Shown here: in pieces, positions 1 through 8,346 of the stretch
How positions within the stretch are numbered: position 1 is the stretch's first letter
Layout of the letters: each line of letters opens with the position of its first letter
Source: an uncultured Veillonella sp.
GTDB lineage: Bacteria; Bacillota; Negativicutes; Veillonellales; Veillonellaceae
DNA length: 22,112 bases
NCBI RefSeq assembly: GCF_934190855.1
Contig: NZ_CAKPTN010000010.1
Location: 1 to 22,112, forward strand
Reading direction: 5' to 3'
Made by a program: the position numbers and the translations under genes
The notes under the pieces: generated by a model
Told to the model about the DNA's origin: nothing
The model's database searches: none
Seen by the model: the letters and a program-made list of their open reading frames with translations, nothing else

Positions 1-514
1 GCTCAGTGCCAATGGCGCCACGAGGTGGTTCAGGTAATGGTTCTATGACTTGCAATTTACCTTCTAAGGTATTAAACAAGGCATCAATATCTGTTTTTCG
101 TTCAGGCTTAAAATCTACGCCCATCGGCCCATGATACGTAATAAGCCGGCTATATCGGTTGATAGCCATGTGAAGAGCTGTACAATCACTATAGCCAATA
201 AAAGCCTTACGATGTTTGCGAATGGCTGTATAGTCTAATTGTTCTAAATAGCGCATCGTACCATACCCACCACGCAAAGCTAGTACCGCATCACAAGGGG
301 CTGTAGTCATCATATATTGAAACTCTCCGGCTTGCTCCTCAGGAGTACCACCATAGATTCCCTTACGATGTACACTATCACTCCAAAGTACCTTATATCC
401 TTTTGAGTTACAAATTTCTTCTATTTTATGTAAATCTTCATCGCTTGCACTGGCAGGTGCCATAACACCAATGGTCATGCCCGGTGCTAAACGTTTTGGT
501 TCAATCCAGTTCAT
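1..514 (-). CDS. LD-carboxypeptidase (peptidase family S66), C-terminus cut by window edge
   Basis: The first 171 codons are visible; the rest lies left of position 1. S66 enzymes (LdcA, MccF, B. subtilis YkfA) remove the terminal D-alanine from murein tetrapeptides in the cytoplasm. The start is ATG at 514-512 with GAGG seven bases upstream. The N-terminus has the family's 'LAPGMTIGVMAPAS' strand, then 'LRGGYG' near residue 80 and 'GYSD' at 107-110, whose Ser109 matches the family nucleophile. There is no signal peptide, so it should be cytoplasmic. The catalytic Glu and His of the C-terminal half are outside the window. It follows the opp-type operon on the same strand, separated by a hairpin, which suggests processing of imported murein peptides. 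An MccF-type immunity role cannot be excluded from the visible part. Confidence 0.88.
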   Translation of the reverse strand, partial: MNWIEPKRLAPGMTIGVMAPASASDEDLHKIEEICNSKGYKVLWSDSVHRKGIYGGTPEEQAGEFQYMMTTAPCDAVLALRGGYGTMRYLEQLDYTAIRKHRKAFIGYSDCTALHMAINRYSRLITYHGPMGVDFKPERKTDIDALFNTLEGKLQVIEPLPEPPRGAIGTE

Positions 515-530
515 ATATCCTCATAAAATA

Positions 531-561
531 CAACAAAAGACGTACACATAGTGTACGTCTT
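531..561 (-). terminator. Hairpin terminator after the oppA-like gene
   Basis: A perfect 11-bp stem (537-547 with 551-561) closes on a 3-base loop. On the minus strand it is followed by TTTTGTTG. It lies 9 bases after the oppA-like stop and 22 bases before the LD-carboxypeptidase start. The U tract is short and interrupted, so partial read-through into the next gene is plausible. Confidence 0.7.
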
Positions 562-570
562 AAGTGTATC

Positions 571-2172
571 TTATTTGTATGCTTTTTTAAAGTCAACAAG
601 ACCTAATGTAGTCCAGAAATAATTTTGAATTGTTCCATTCGTTACATACGGTTGTGTTGTGAAGTACAACGGCATTACAAGAGATTCATCAAAAATCATC
701 TTTTCTGCTTCATGCATCAATGCGTCACGAGCTGCACCATTTGGCGTTGTACGAATGCGTGCAATCAATTCATTGTACTCATCACTATGGTACTGACCAT
801 CGTTGTCTTCAGCAGAGAATACTTCTAAGAAGTTTTGCGGATCGCTATAGTCAGCAACCCAAGAAGCGCGAGCTACTTGGTATTTGCCAGCTTCACGGTC
901 TGCCAAGAATACCTTTGTCTCTTGATTTTGTAAGCGTACATCTGCGCCAAATGCATTTACCCATGCATCTTGAATCGCTTCGGCAATGGATTTATGTAAT
1001 TCGCTTGTATTATACAAAATCGTAATTTGAGGCAATGGATGGTTCTTATCGTAACCAGCCTTTTTCAAGATTTCCTTAGCTTGTTCTACGTCTTCGTAAA
1101 CTAAATAACTACCGGCTTCACGGAAGTCTTCACGACCATTGCTTTCAAGCATGCCGTACGGTACAAAGGCATAGGCTGCCTCTTTACCACCGCGAACGAT
1201 ATTGTTAACGATGTTAGCACGGTTGATAACCATGGAAAATGCTTTACGTACAGCTGGGTCCGTGAAAGGCTCTGCTTTTACGTTAAATACATAGTAATAG
1301 TTGCCAAGCATAGGGCCGATATGTAATAGACCAGCCTCTTCTAAACGTTTTTGATCAGCTACTGGAGGCTCAACAGTCATATCAGCTTCGCCACCTTCAA
1401 CTAAAGTGAGACGCGTACTTTGAGACTCACTGATAGGCCAGTTCATCTTCTCTGTTTTCACAGATTCTGCGTCCCAATAGTTAGGATTCTTAATAAAATC
1501 CATTTCCCCATTATGCTTCCAAGACAACAAACGGTATGGACCATTAGATACCATAGTTTCTGCATTAGCGGCCCAGTTTTCATGAGCATCTACAGCTTTT
1601 TTGCTCACCGGATAGAAACTATGAGACGCTAGTAATTTTAAGAAATAGGCTGTTGGATTTTCTAAGGTAACTACCAATGTATCGTCATCGATAGCCTTAA
1701 CGCCAACATCTTCTGCTTGGGCATCGCCACTATTGAAGGCTTCGCCATTTTTTAATACATATAACATATATGCATTGTCCGCATGGACTTCAGGGTCTAA
1801 TACGCGTTTCCAAGCGTATTCAAAATCATGAGCCGTTAAAGGCTCTCCATTAGACCATTTCAAATTAGGTCGTAAATGGAAGGTATACTCGCGACCATCA
1901 TCGGAGATTTCCCATTTTTTTGCAAGTGCTGCTTCTGGTTCACTTTCATCATTAAGACGAACTAGACCATCAAATAGTTGAAGTTGAACCGTAGCCTCCG
2001 GAGAGGTAGTAGACTTTGCGGGATCCAATGTGGATGGTTCCTGCTCAATAACATAACGGATTGTATGCTCGTCGATTGGTTGAACACCGCGAGGGTAACC
2101 AAATACAAACAAGAGCACACTCACCCCTAGAGCAAGGACCATGAGTTTTAAAAAATTTCGTTTATCCATCAT
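571..2172 (-). CDS. oppA: Peptide ABC transporter substrate-binding protein (OppA/MppA-like, SBP_bac_5)
   Basis: This is the extracytoplasmic receptor of the peptide importer encoded just upstream. The 533 residues match the usual size of family 5 solute-binding proteins. Family features include the opening 'EPSTLDPAKS' segment, 'LFDGLVRL', the 'GREYTFHLRPNLKWSNG' block with 'AYAWKRVLDP'-like sequence after it, and 'NGPYRLLSW'. The N-terminus (about residues 7-25) is a hydrophobic signal or anchor. No cysteine follows it, so it lacks the lipobox common in Firmicute OppA proteins and is either cleaved into the periplasm or kept as an N-terminal anchor. The ATG overlaps the serine hydrolase stop (ATGA), with GAGGA about nine bases upstream. 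A second ATG follows directly. MppA-like murein peptide binding is inferred from the neighbours, not from binding residues. Confidence 0.9.
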   Translation of the reverse strand: MMDKRNFLKLMVLALGVSVLLFVFGYPRGVQPIDEHTIRYVIEQEPSTLDPAKSTTSPEATVQLQLFDGLVRLNDESEPEAALAKKWEISDDGREYTFHLRPNLKWSNGEPLTAHDFEYAWKRVLDPEVHADNAYMLYVLKNGEAFNSGDAQAEDVGVKAIDDDTLVVTLENPTAYFLKLLASHSFYPVSKKAVDAHENWAANAETMVSNGPYRLLSWKHNGEMDFIKNPNYWDAESVKTEKMNWPISESQSTRLTLVEGGEADMTVEPPVADQKRLEEAGLLHIGPMLGNYYYVFNVKAEPFTDPAVRKAFSMVINRANIVNNIVRGGKEAAYAFVPYGMLESNGREDFREAGSYLVYEDVEQAKEILKKAGYDKNHPLPQITILYNTSELHKSIAEAIQDAWVNAFGADVRLQNQETKVFLADREAGKYQVARASWVADYSDPQNFLEVFSAEDNDGQYHSDEYNELIARIRTTPNGAARDALMHEAEKMIFDESLVMPLYFTTQPYVTNGTIQNYFWTTLGLVDFKKAYK

Positions 2173-2987
2173 GGCAATGCTTCCTCTACAAATTCTTTCA
2201 TGATGCGCCCAACTTGAGCGCCTAACTCTTTACCGCGGTCATTATCAATATCGCTCATCAACAAGATAAAGCAGAAATGACCTCTTAACGTTTCTAACAC
2301 GCCCCCATCATGCTCTACGCGATCCAGGGAACCTGTTTTATGGTGAAAGCGTATGCCTTCGCCCCAGTAAAATGGCAAGATATCACGGAATTGTTGGCGT
2401 CCTAAAATATTCCACATCTCACGGCCATACGCGTCTTTATCACGATATTCAAAAATGTGTTTATAAAGACGAGCTAAGGCCATAGCAGTCATACGATTAT
2501 CTCGGCCCTCAGCTAACGCATCAAAGTCCATCATCATACGATTTAGTTCGATTTCATCAACACCGAGTTTCTCTGCACGAGCATTGATATTTTCCATACC
2601 AAGTGCGGTGATGAGCAAATTCGTCGCAATATTATCGCTGAGCACCATCATGAGACGGCATAACTCAAGATACGTAAAGCTATGTTTAGCTACAAGCTCT
2701 TGCAGTGCCCCTCCACCTTCAACGCGTGGGGTTTTAGATAAAGGTACCGTATCATTAAGGTCCAACTGCTCAGTGCGAGCTAAATGAAAGACATATTCCA
2801 TGATAAGCACCTTGATCAAACTCGCACTAGAATGAACTGTATTTTCACCTCTAGATGCGATAAGTGTCGGTTCTTCTTCATCATCAAATTGCAATACTAC
2901 ATAGGATATATTCCCTGTAGGTGCCAACTCATTGATAACCGTATCAAGTTGATTTTCCAAGGACTTGCCAACAATTAGTTTTTCCAT
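2169..2987 (-). CDS. Cytosolic class A beta-lactamase-fold serine hydrolase
   Basis: The 272-residue protein has the three hallmarks of the penicillin-recognising serine enzyme fold: S56-L-I-K59 (nucleophile and base), S117-D118-N119 and K217-T218-G219. This is the Beta-lactamase2 (PF13354) type. There is no signal peptide or membrane segment, so it should act in the cytoplasm, unlike true periplasmic beta-lactamases. In the omega-loop region (about 150-165) I cannot place the ExxLN motif of class A enzymes, which argues against efficient beta-lactam hydrolysis. The gene sits between oppF and oppA: the start follows the oppF stop by 12 bases with GGGAG upstream, and its end overlaps oppA by ATGA. 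The context suggests a peptidase, amidase or esterase acting on imported peptides, perhaps with D-residues. The substrate is unknown. Confidence 0.85.
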   Translation of the reverse strand: MEKLIVGKSLENQLDTVINELAPTGNISYVVLQFDDEEEPTLIASRGENTVHSSASLIKVLIMEYVFHLARTEQLDLNDTVPLSKTPRVEGGGALQELVAKHSFTYLELCRLMMVLSDNIATNLLITALGMENINARAEKLGVDEIELNRMMMDFDALAEGRDNRMTAMALARLYKHIFEYRDKDAYGREMWNILGRQQFRDILPFYWGEGIRFHHKTGSLDRVEHDGGVLETLRGHFCFILLMSDIDNDRGKELGAQVGRIMKEFVEEALP

Positions 2988-2999
2988 ACTATTCTCCCA

Positions 3000-3947
3000 T
3001 TATATGTGCCAGCATGCGATGCGGCGATCAGCCCAATCGCGAAGCGGTGGACGCTCTGTAAAGCAACGACCTTCCGCTTCTGGGCATCGACCACTAAACA
3101 AACAGCCTTTTGGCGGATCTAGTGGATTTGGTGGGTCTCCTTTTAGAGGGGCCCCAATTGGTGCATGTGGCATAACTGGGCCATTTAAGGCCGTCAAGGC
3201 ACGGGTGTACGGATGTTGTGGGAATTCATACAAGTCCAATGCTGGACCTTCTTCCATAACAGCACCCAAGTACATAACAACCATGCGATGACTAATGTAG
3301 CGCACCATGTTTAAATCATGAGAAATAAAGAGGTACGAAATGCCATGCTCGGCTTGCAAACGTTCAAGCAATGTCATAATCTGCACTTGAATCGATACAT
3401 CTAGTGCAGAAATCGGTTCATCACAGATGATACATTGGGGCTGCATAATTAAAGCCCGTGCAATACCGATACGCTGGCGTTGACCGCCAGATAATTCATG
3501 AGCATAACGCTCACCAAAGGACATATTTAATCCAACTTGGTCGAGCACCTCTTTGACGCGAATAACGCGATCACGAGGTGTATACTTTGGATCTAACTCT
3601 AAAGGTTCCTCTAAAATAGCATTGACCGTAAGTCGTGGATTTAAGGATGCATAAGGATTTTGGAATACCATTTGCATCACTGGATGAACAGCTTGTCTAT
3701 CTACATAAGGATCAATGTGGCGACCATTCATATAAATAGAGCCAGATGTAGCTTGATGTAACCCCATCAAGGTGTAACCAAAAGTAGATTTACCACATCC
3801 AGACTCACCTACGATACCAAGGGTTTCCCCTGGTGATTGATATAGGCTCACGCCTTGTACAGCGTGTACCGTGTGTTTTGGCTTAAACAAGCCGCCTGAC
3901 AGGGTGAACTCTTTAACGAGATTGTCAGTTTCCCATACGTAACTCAT
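3000..3947 (-). CDS. oppF: Peptide ABC transporter ATP-binding protein (OppF/DppF-like)
   Basis: This is one of two ATPases driving the peptide importer. From the chosen start it has 315 residues, with Walker A 'GESGCGKS' at 47-54, Q-loop 'VFQNP', signature 'LSGGQRQR', Walker B 'CIICDEP' and H-loop 'ISHD'. The C-terminal oligopeptide/dipeptide transporter domain carries C-x5-C-x6-C and a last Cys near the end, the pattern that binds an iron-sulfur cluster in some DppD-type ATPases. An in-frame ATG at 3977 would add ten residues, but the ATG at 3947 forms a TAATG junction with the oppD stop and has GGAGGG six bases upstream. It is therefore preferred, implying translational coupling. Confidence 0.93.
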   Translation of the reverse strand: MSYVWETDNLVKEFTLSGGLFKPKHTVHAVQGVSLYQSPGETLGIVGESGCGKSTFGYTLMGLHQATSGSIYMNGRHIDPYVDRQAVHPVMQMVFQNPYASLNPRLTVNAILEEPLELDPKYTPRDRVIRVKEVLDQVGLNMSFGERYAHELSGGQRQRIGIARALIMQPQCIICDEPISALDVSIQVQIMTLLERLQAEHGISYLFISHDLNMVRYISHRMVVMYLGAVMEEGPALDLYEFPQHPYTRALTALNGPVMPHAPIGAPLKGDPPNPLDPPKGCLFSGRCPEAEGRCFTERPPLRDWADRRIACWHI

Positions 3948-4927
3948 TAAAGTCCCTCCAACTTCGCTAACCAACATGTAAATTGATGATTCTCACCAAC
4001 ATTTGTAACCGTAGGAATCCGATTACCACAAATGCGCATAGCCCACTTACAACGCGGGTTAAATGCACATCCGCGAGGCAAATCAAATAAATCTGGCGGT
4101 TGACCTTCAACGGCTTTGAGTTCACCATGCCATTTACCTTGTGGCAATGCTAGTAATAAGCCCAAGGTATAGGGATGACGAGGTTCGTTAAAGATGCCTT
4201 CTACCGTAGCAGACTCAACACATTTACCTGCATACATAACCATAACGCGGTCACAAATTTGAGCGATAACGCGTAAGTTGTGAGAAATAAAGATAATACC
4301 AATTCCAGCCTCTACGGCTAATGTTTGCATAAGGCGCAAAATTTGTGCCTCTGTAGTAATATCAAGTGCTGTAGTAGGCTCATCACAAATCAAAATCTTT
4401 GGACGACCTGCTACAGCCATGGCGATACATACGCGTTGGCGCATACCGCCACTCAACTCGTGAGGATATTGAGACAAACGTCTTTCCGGTGTAGAAAGTC
4501 CCATTTTCTTCAATAAGTCGATGGCAATAGCTCTTTCATCGTAATCTTCACCGTAAGCATTAGTACGATGGATAACCTCATACATTTGCTCCCCAATCGT
4601 CATGATTGGATTTAAAGAGGTCATCGGATCCTGGAATACCATGGCAACTGTAGTACCACGAAGTTCATTCCAATCTTCTTCAGTAAAGTCTATACAATCA
4701 TGACCATCAATCATGAATTTGTCCGCTTTAATTTTAGTCTTACCATAAGGCAACAAACCCATTAAGGAATTCACCAAAACAGATTTACCACAACCAGATT
4801 CACCTACAATTCCTAAAATCTCACCAGGTTGTAAGGAAATATCTTGATTGCGAATTACTCGTAATGGACCTTGAAAGGTTTCGATGGTAATGGATGCATT
4901 GCGCACATCAACAATTGCGTTATTCAT
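3947..4927 (-). CDS. oppD: Peptide ABC transporter ATP-binding protein (OppD/DppD-like)
   Basis: The 326-residue ATPase pairs with OppF on the membrane permeases. Walker A 'GESGCGKS' lies at 42-49, followed by Q-loop '[11 protein letters not shown]', signature 'LSGGMRQR', Walker B '[12 protein letters not shown]' and H-loop 'ISHN' (Asn in place of the usual Asp after His). The C-terminus has the same C-x5-C-x6-C...C cysteine set as OppF. The start overlaps the oppC stop by one base (TAATG), with AAGGAG upstream, and the stop shares a base with the oppF start. Specificity cannot be read from the ATPase; peptides are inferred from the cognate receptor. Confidence 0.94.
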   Translation of the reverse strand: MNNAIVDVRNASITIETFQGPLRVIRNQDISLQPGEILGIVGESGCGKSVLVNSLMGLLPYGKTKIKADKFMIDGHDCIDFTEEDWNELRGTTVAMVFQDPMTSLNPIMTIGEQMYEVIHRTNAYGEDYDERAIAIDLLKKMGLSTPERRLSQYPHELSGGMRQRVCIAMAVAGRPKILICDEPTTALDITTEAQILRLMQTLAVEAGIGIIFISHNLRVIAQICDRVMVMYAGKCVESATVEGIFNEPRHPYTLGLLLALPQGKWHGELKAVEGQPPDLFDLPRGCAFNPRCKWAMRICGNRIPTVTNVGENHQFTCWLAKLEGL

Positions 4928-5826
4928 TATCTATCTCCTTCCTTAGGGTCTAATACATTGCGTAAGCCGTCGCCAAAGAATGCGAAACCAAGCATGGTAA
5001 CGCTAATGGCAACAGCAGGGAAAATCAATTGGAATGGATAAGAGCGCATGCTACTAATCCCTTCAGAAGCTAGTACACCCCAGCTTGCCATCGGTGCATT
5101 TACACCTAGACCGATAAAGCTAAGGAATGCTTCTGTAAAAATAGCCTCTGGAATGGCCAATGTTAAAGTAATAATAATTGGCCCCACACAGTTCGGTAAA
5201 ATATGGCGCAATAAAATGCGATGCTTTGGAATACCCATGGCCTCTGCAGCGATGATGTATTCTTCGTTTTTAACTTTCAAAATTTGGCTACGTACGATAC
5301 GGGCCATGTTGAGCCAGTACGCGATGCCTAATGCTACGAAAATAGATGTAAGGCCTGGACCTAGTACAACCATTAGCAAAATTACGTATAACAAGAGTGG
5401 AATACCGTACAAAACGTCTACGATGCCCATCATGATACGGTCAACCTTGCCACCCATGTAACCTGCAATACCACCATAAGCAACGCCGATTACGAGGTTG
5501 ATGAAAGCCGCGACAAAACCAATAGTTAAGGAAATGCGAGCACCATACATAACGCGCGTATAAATATCGCGGCCTAATGTATCAGTACCAAACCAATGAC
5601 TAAAGCTTGGACTTTGGTTCGCATCGATCAAGGATTGATCCGCATAGGTATAAGGTGAAGTTAGGGGGCCTAAAATAGCCAACACAATCATCACAAAAAT
5701 GATGCTTGCCCCGACTACAGCCAAGCGATTTACCTTGAATCGCTCCCATTTACTAGGGCGTTTAATAAAACTAGTCAGTTCTTCTTGAGGGGCCCGTTCA
5801 ATAGGTAAAAAATCTTCCTTATTCAT
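4927..5826 (-). CDS. oppC: Peptide ABC transporter permease (OppC/DppC-like)
   Basis: This inner-membrane permease has 299 residues. A cytoplasmic N-terminal tail of about 35 residues precedes the first membrane segment ('VVGASIIFVMIVLAILG'). The 'HWFGTDTLGRDIYTRVMYGARISL' block is diagnostic of the DppC/OppC family, and the ATPase-contacting EAA loop reads 'AAEAMGIPKHRILLRHILPN'. The family C-terminal 'FLSFIGLGVNAPMASWG' and 'GDGLRNVLDPK' segments are present. It overlaps oppB by eight bases, with GGAGGGG before the ATG, and abuts oppD by TAATG, so the four transporter genes should be made in a fixed ratio from one mRNA. Confidence 0.94.
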   Translation of the reverse strand: MNKEDFLPIERAPQEELTSFIKRPSKWERFKVNRLAVVGASIIFVMIVLAILGPLTSPYTYADQSLIDANQSPSFSHWFGTDTLGRDIYTRVMYGARISLTIGFVAAFINLVIGVAYGGIAGYMGGKVDRIMMGIVDVLYGIPLLLYVILLMVVLGPGLTSIFVALGIAYWLNMARIVRSQILKVKNEEYIIAAEAMGIPKHRILLRHILPNCVGPIIITLTLAIPEAIFTEAFLSFIGLGVNAPMASWGVLASEGISSMRSYPFQLIFPAVAISVTMLGFAFFGDGLRNVLDPKEGDR

Positions 5827-6751
5827 CTGTCCCCTCCTCTGTTGTCACACGTGGATCGATTAATGGATAAATCATGTCCACTAAAATATTAAGAAATACG
5901 ACTAACGCACTATAGAAAATCGTAATGCCCAAAATAACAGTATAATCACGGTTATAAATAGATGTTACAAAATATTGGCCTAGGCCTGGAATGGCAAAAA
6001 TAGTTTCTACGATAAAGCTACCGGTTAAGAGGCTCGCTGCCAATGGGCCTAAGTACGTAATAACTGGTAAAATCGCATTGCCTAGCGCATGGCGAGTCAA
6101 AATAGTCCAAGAATCTAACCCTTTTGCCCGAGCTGTACGAATATACTCTTGTTGATATACATCAAGCAAGCCACTACGTGTCAAACGAGCAATAAAGGCC
6201 ATCGGTTGTGCCGCCAATGTTAAAACGGGCAACACCATATAAGATGGACCGCGCCATAAAGCTACGGGGAACCATCCAAGCTCAAAGCCCACTACATATA
6301 CAAGAACAGCACCGATAATGAATGTAGGCACTGAAATACCCAGTGTAGATAATACAGTTACAGCATAGTCAACAATACTATTTGGTCGCATGGCACTGAT
6401 AGCCCCAGCAGTAATACCGCCCACTACTGCTACCATTAACGATAACAAGCCTAGCTGAGCAGAGATGGGGAATGCATCACTAATAATATCATTCACACTA
6501 CGACCTTCATACTTAAATGATGGCCCCAAATCGCCGGTAATAACACCACCTAAATAATCTCCATACTGCTTCCATACAGGATCATCAAGATGATACTTTG
6601 CTTCGATACTTGCTTTCACCTGAGGTGGCAATTTCTTTTCAGTTGTAAAAGGTCCCCCCGGAATTGCATGCATTAATGCAAATGTTACGGTAATGATGAC
6701 CCATAAGATTATGATTGCGCCACCTAGGCGTCGAAATACATACCTTGTCAT
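5819..6751 (-). CDS. oppB: Peptide ABC transporter permease (OppB/DppB-like), first gene of the operon
   Basis: This 310-residue partner permease of OppC starts 'MTRYVFRRLGGAIIILWVIITVTFALMHAIPGGPF' in pieces typical of the family, with about six membrane segments. Its EAA loop is 'RTARAKGLDSWTILTRHALGNA', and it ends with 'YNRDYTVILG' and 'YPLIDPRV'. The open frame extends to an ATG at 6766. The ATG at 6751 is preferred because GGAGG lies eight bases upstream of it, while nothing similar precedes 6766. It heads an operon of at least six genes, divergent from the pyridoxal kinase. Confidence 0.93.
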   Translation of the reverse strand: MTRYVFRRLGGAIIILWVIITVTFALMHAIPGGPFTTEKKLPPQVKASIEAKYHLDDPVWKQYGDYLGGVITGDLGPSFKYEGRSVNDIISDAFPISAQLGLLSLMVAVVGGITAGAISAMRPNSIVDYAVTVLSTLGISVPTFIIGAVLVYVVGFELGWFPVALWRGPSYMVLPVLTLAAQPMAFIARLTRSGLLDVYQQEYIRTARAKGLDSWTILTRHALGNAILPVITYLGPLAASLLTGSFIVETIFAIPGLGQYFVTSIYNRDYTVILGITIFYSALVVFLNILVDMIYPLIDPRVTTEEGTDE

Positions 6752-6784
6752 TTCACTATCCTCCATTAAAAGTCTATCCGTTTT

Positions 6785-6813
6785 ATTATACTACAATATG
6801 AAGTTAATTTCAT
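6785..6813 (-). promoter_or_regulatory. Candidate promoter of the opp operon
   Basis: On the minus strand a perfect TATAAT (6790-6785) lies about 34 bases upstream of the oppB ATG. The -35 position (6808-6813) reads ATGAAA, a weak match, so activation may be needed. An imperfect inverted repeat, ATGAA-N6-TTCAT (6798-6813), covers the -35 position and could be an operator; that is inference. Confidence 0.5.
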
Positions 6814-6829
6814 GAATAACATCATTACA

Positions 6830-6858
6830 TTTACAGAAAGCCGTACATAACGTACAAT
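6830..6858 (+). promoter_or_regulatory. Candidate promoter of the pyridoxal kinase-DUF805 pair
   Basis: TTTACA (6830-6835), a 17-base spacer, then TACAAT (6853-6858). The start point would fall near 6865, leaving a short leader that includes the GGAGGTG ribosome binding site at 6876-6882. Confidence 0.5.
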
Positions 6859-6885
6859 AAAATATATAATTAATTGGAGGTGTCT

Positions 6886-7719
6886 ATGACAGCAGTACCT
6901 AGAGTATTAACAATTCAAGATATGAGCTCAATCGGGCGTTGTGCCCTAACCGTTATGATTCCCATCATCAGTGCTATGCGCTGCCAAGCGGTACCTTTGG
7001 CTACAGCCGTTTTGAGCAATCACTTGGAGTATCCACATTATGAGTTTGTAGATTTATCGGCTCATATGAGAGATTTCATGGACTGCTGGGATAAGAACGA
7101 AATCGACTTCCACGCTATTGTAAGTGGTTTCTTGGCATCCCCTGAACAAATCCACCTTGTAGAGGAAGCAATAGACCGCTTTGGCAACAATGGACAAATG
7201 GTCATCGTCGACCCAGCCATGGCTGACGACGGTCGCCTTTACTCTATCTACACACCTGATATGGTAGTGGCTATGCGCCAACTCGTATCCAAAGCTCATA
7301 TTGTGAAACCCAACTATACAGAGGCTTGCTTCTTATTAGATATTCCATTTTCTACAGATCCTATTAGTGATGATGAATTACGTGACCGTTGTAAACAATT
7401 ACATCACATGGGGCCTGATATGGTTATTATGACAAGTGTTCCATCGGAAACACATGCGGTCATCGCCGTCTATGATGGTCCTACAGACTTTTTAAAAACT
7501 TACTCTATACCTCTCGTCCCTGTGAAAGCAACAGGAACCGGAGATATTTTCACTGCTGTATTATCAGGTGCAGTAATGAGGGGATATTCACCTTATGATG
7601 CGGCAGAACTGGCAATGAATTTTACTACTAAAGCCATTCAGGCTACGGTAGATACTGTAAAATCAATGAAACATGGTGTAGCATTTGAGTTAGTCTTGCC
7701 AGAATTAACTCAACTATAA
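6886..7719 (+). CDS. pdxY: Pyridoxal/pyridoxamine kinase (PfkB/ribokinase superfamily)
   Basis: The enzyme phosphorylates pyridoxal or pyridoxamine at the 5' position for B6 salvage in the cytoplasm. The 277-residue protein matches PdxY/PdxK length. It has the N-terminal 'VLTIQDMSSIGR' strand, 'LSNH' followed by Tyr as in PdxY, 'VIVDPAMADDGRLY', 'KPNYTEA' (the N-x-x-E phosphate/Mg element), and the anion-hole and catalytic motif 'GTGD' with Asp220. The N-terminus is unlike the HMP kinase ThiD, which opens with a 'GSDSSGGAG' segment. The frame is open from a TTG at 6874, but that codon overlaps the GGAGG ribosome binding site, so ATG 6886 is the start. It is co-directional with the DUF805 gene 21 bases downstream. 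Confidence 0.88.
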   Translation: MTAVPRVLTIQDMSSIGRCALTVMIPIISAMRCQAVPLATAVLSNHLEYPHYEFVDLSAHMRDFMDCWDKNEIDFHAIVSGFLASPEQIHLVEEAIDRFGNNGQMVIVDPAMADDGRLYSIYTPDMVVAMRQLVSKAHIVKPNYTEACFLLDIPFSTDPISDDELRDRCKQLHHMGPDMVIMTSVPSETHAVIAVYDGPTDFLKTYSIPLVPVKATGTGDIFTAVLSGAVMRGYSPYDAAELAMNFTTKAIQATVDTVKSMKHGVAFELVLPELTQL

Positions 7720-7740
7720 GCTATATATAAAGGGGAACTT

Positions 7741-8325
7741 ATGGATTTACTCTATGTTGTATTACGAACACTGCTCATATGTGCCATCGGTTTGCTCATC
7801 GCATTCCAAGGGCGCCGCATGGGCTTATCGATTTTTAACCTGACGGGACGGTTAAATCGACTACAATTTATCATATGCTTTATTGCTTTGATGATCTTAT
7901 TCCACATCGTTCACTATATCGATGATTTATTCTTGGACTTTGTTGTCTCTTTACCAGCATACTGGTTTACAAGAGTTATTATTTGGATTTTACTAGCTGC
8001 CCTATTCCCATTATCTTGCATTTTATTTGGTCGTCGTATTCACGATATCGGTTTTAATGCATGGGCAGGGATTCTCTGGTCGGTCATTATGATCTTCATT
8101 AACACCTACTCTGCTGTATCTCCATTCAACTACATGCTTGAGCTCTTCATATGGCTCATTGGTTTCTTATTCTGGGTATTACCGGGCCAACCAGAACCGA
8201 ATCAATATGGTAATCCACCATTTATGCCTGTCAATCGACCAACCTATGAATCGATGCAACAGCCTAAAACGGAAATAGAACGGGAAATTAGAAAAACAGT
8301 CCGTAAACGTCGTAAAAAGCGATAA
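7741..8325 (+). CDS. DUF805 family membrane protein
   Basis: A 194-residue inner-membrane protein with about five hydrophobic segments (one at the extreme N-terminus, the rest between 40 and 165). Family signatures are visible: 'TGRLNRLQF' before the second segment, 'GRRIHDIGF' in the middle loop and 'PGQPEPNQYGNPP' after the last segment, matching the DUF805 (PF05656) pattern. The cytoplasmic tail is strongly basic ('KTVRKRRKKR'). The molecular function of the family is not established. An AAAGGGGAA ribosome binding site precedes the ATG. It probably shares a transcript with the pyridoxal kinase and ends before a strong terminator. Confidence 0.85.
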   Translation: MDLLYVVLRTLLICAIGLLIAFQGRRMGLSIFNLTGRLNRLQFIICFIALMILFHIVHYIDDLFLDFVVSLPAYWFTRVIIWILLAALFPLSCILFGRRIHDIGFNAWAGILWSVIMIFINTYSAVSPFNYMLELFIWLIGFLFWVLPGQPEPNQYGNPPFMPVNRPTYESMQQPKTEIEREIRKTVRKRRKKR

Positions 8326-8346
8326 GAAAATTTGATCATGAAATCG

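Noticed and set aside
5048..5461. Plus-strand open frame of 137 codons opposite oppC
   Set aside because: It is antisense to a clear OppC permease with all family motifs and is low in recognisable protein features.
6865..6870. Perfect TATAAT just before the pyridoxal kinase
   Set aside because: It is only 15 bases from the ATG, so transcription would begin inside the ribosome binding site; the TTTACA/TACAAT pair upstream fits better.
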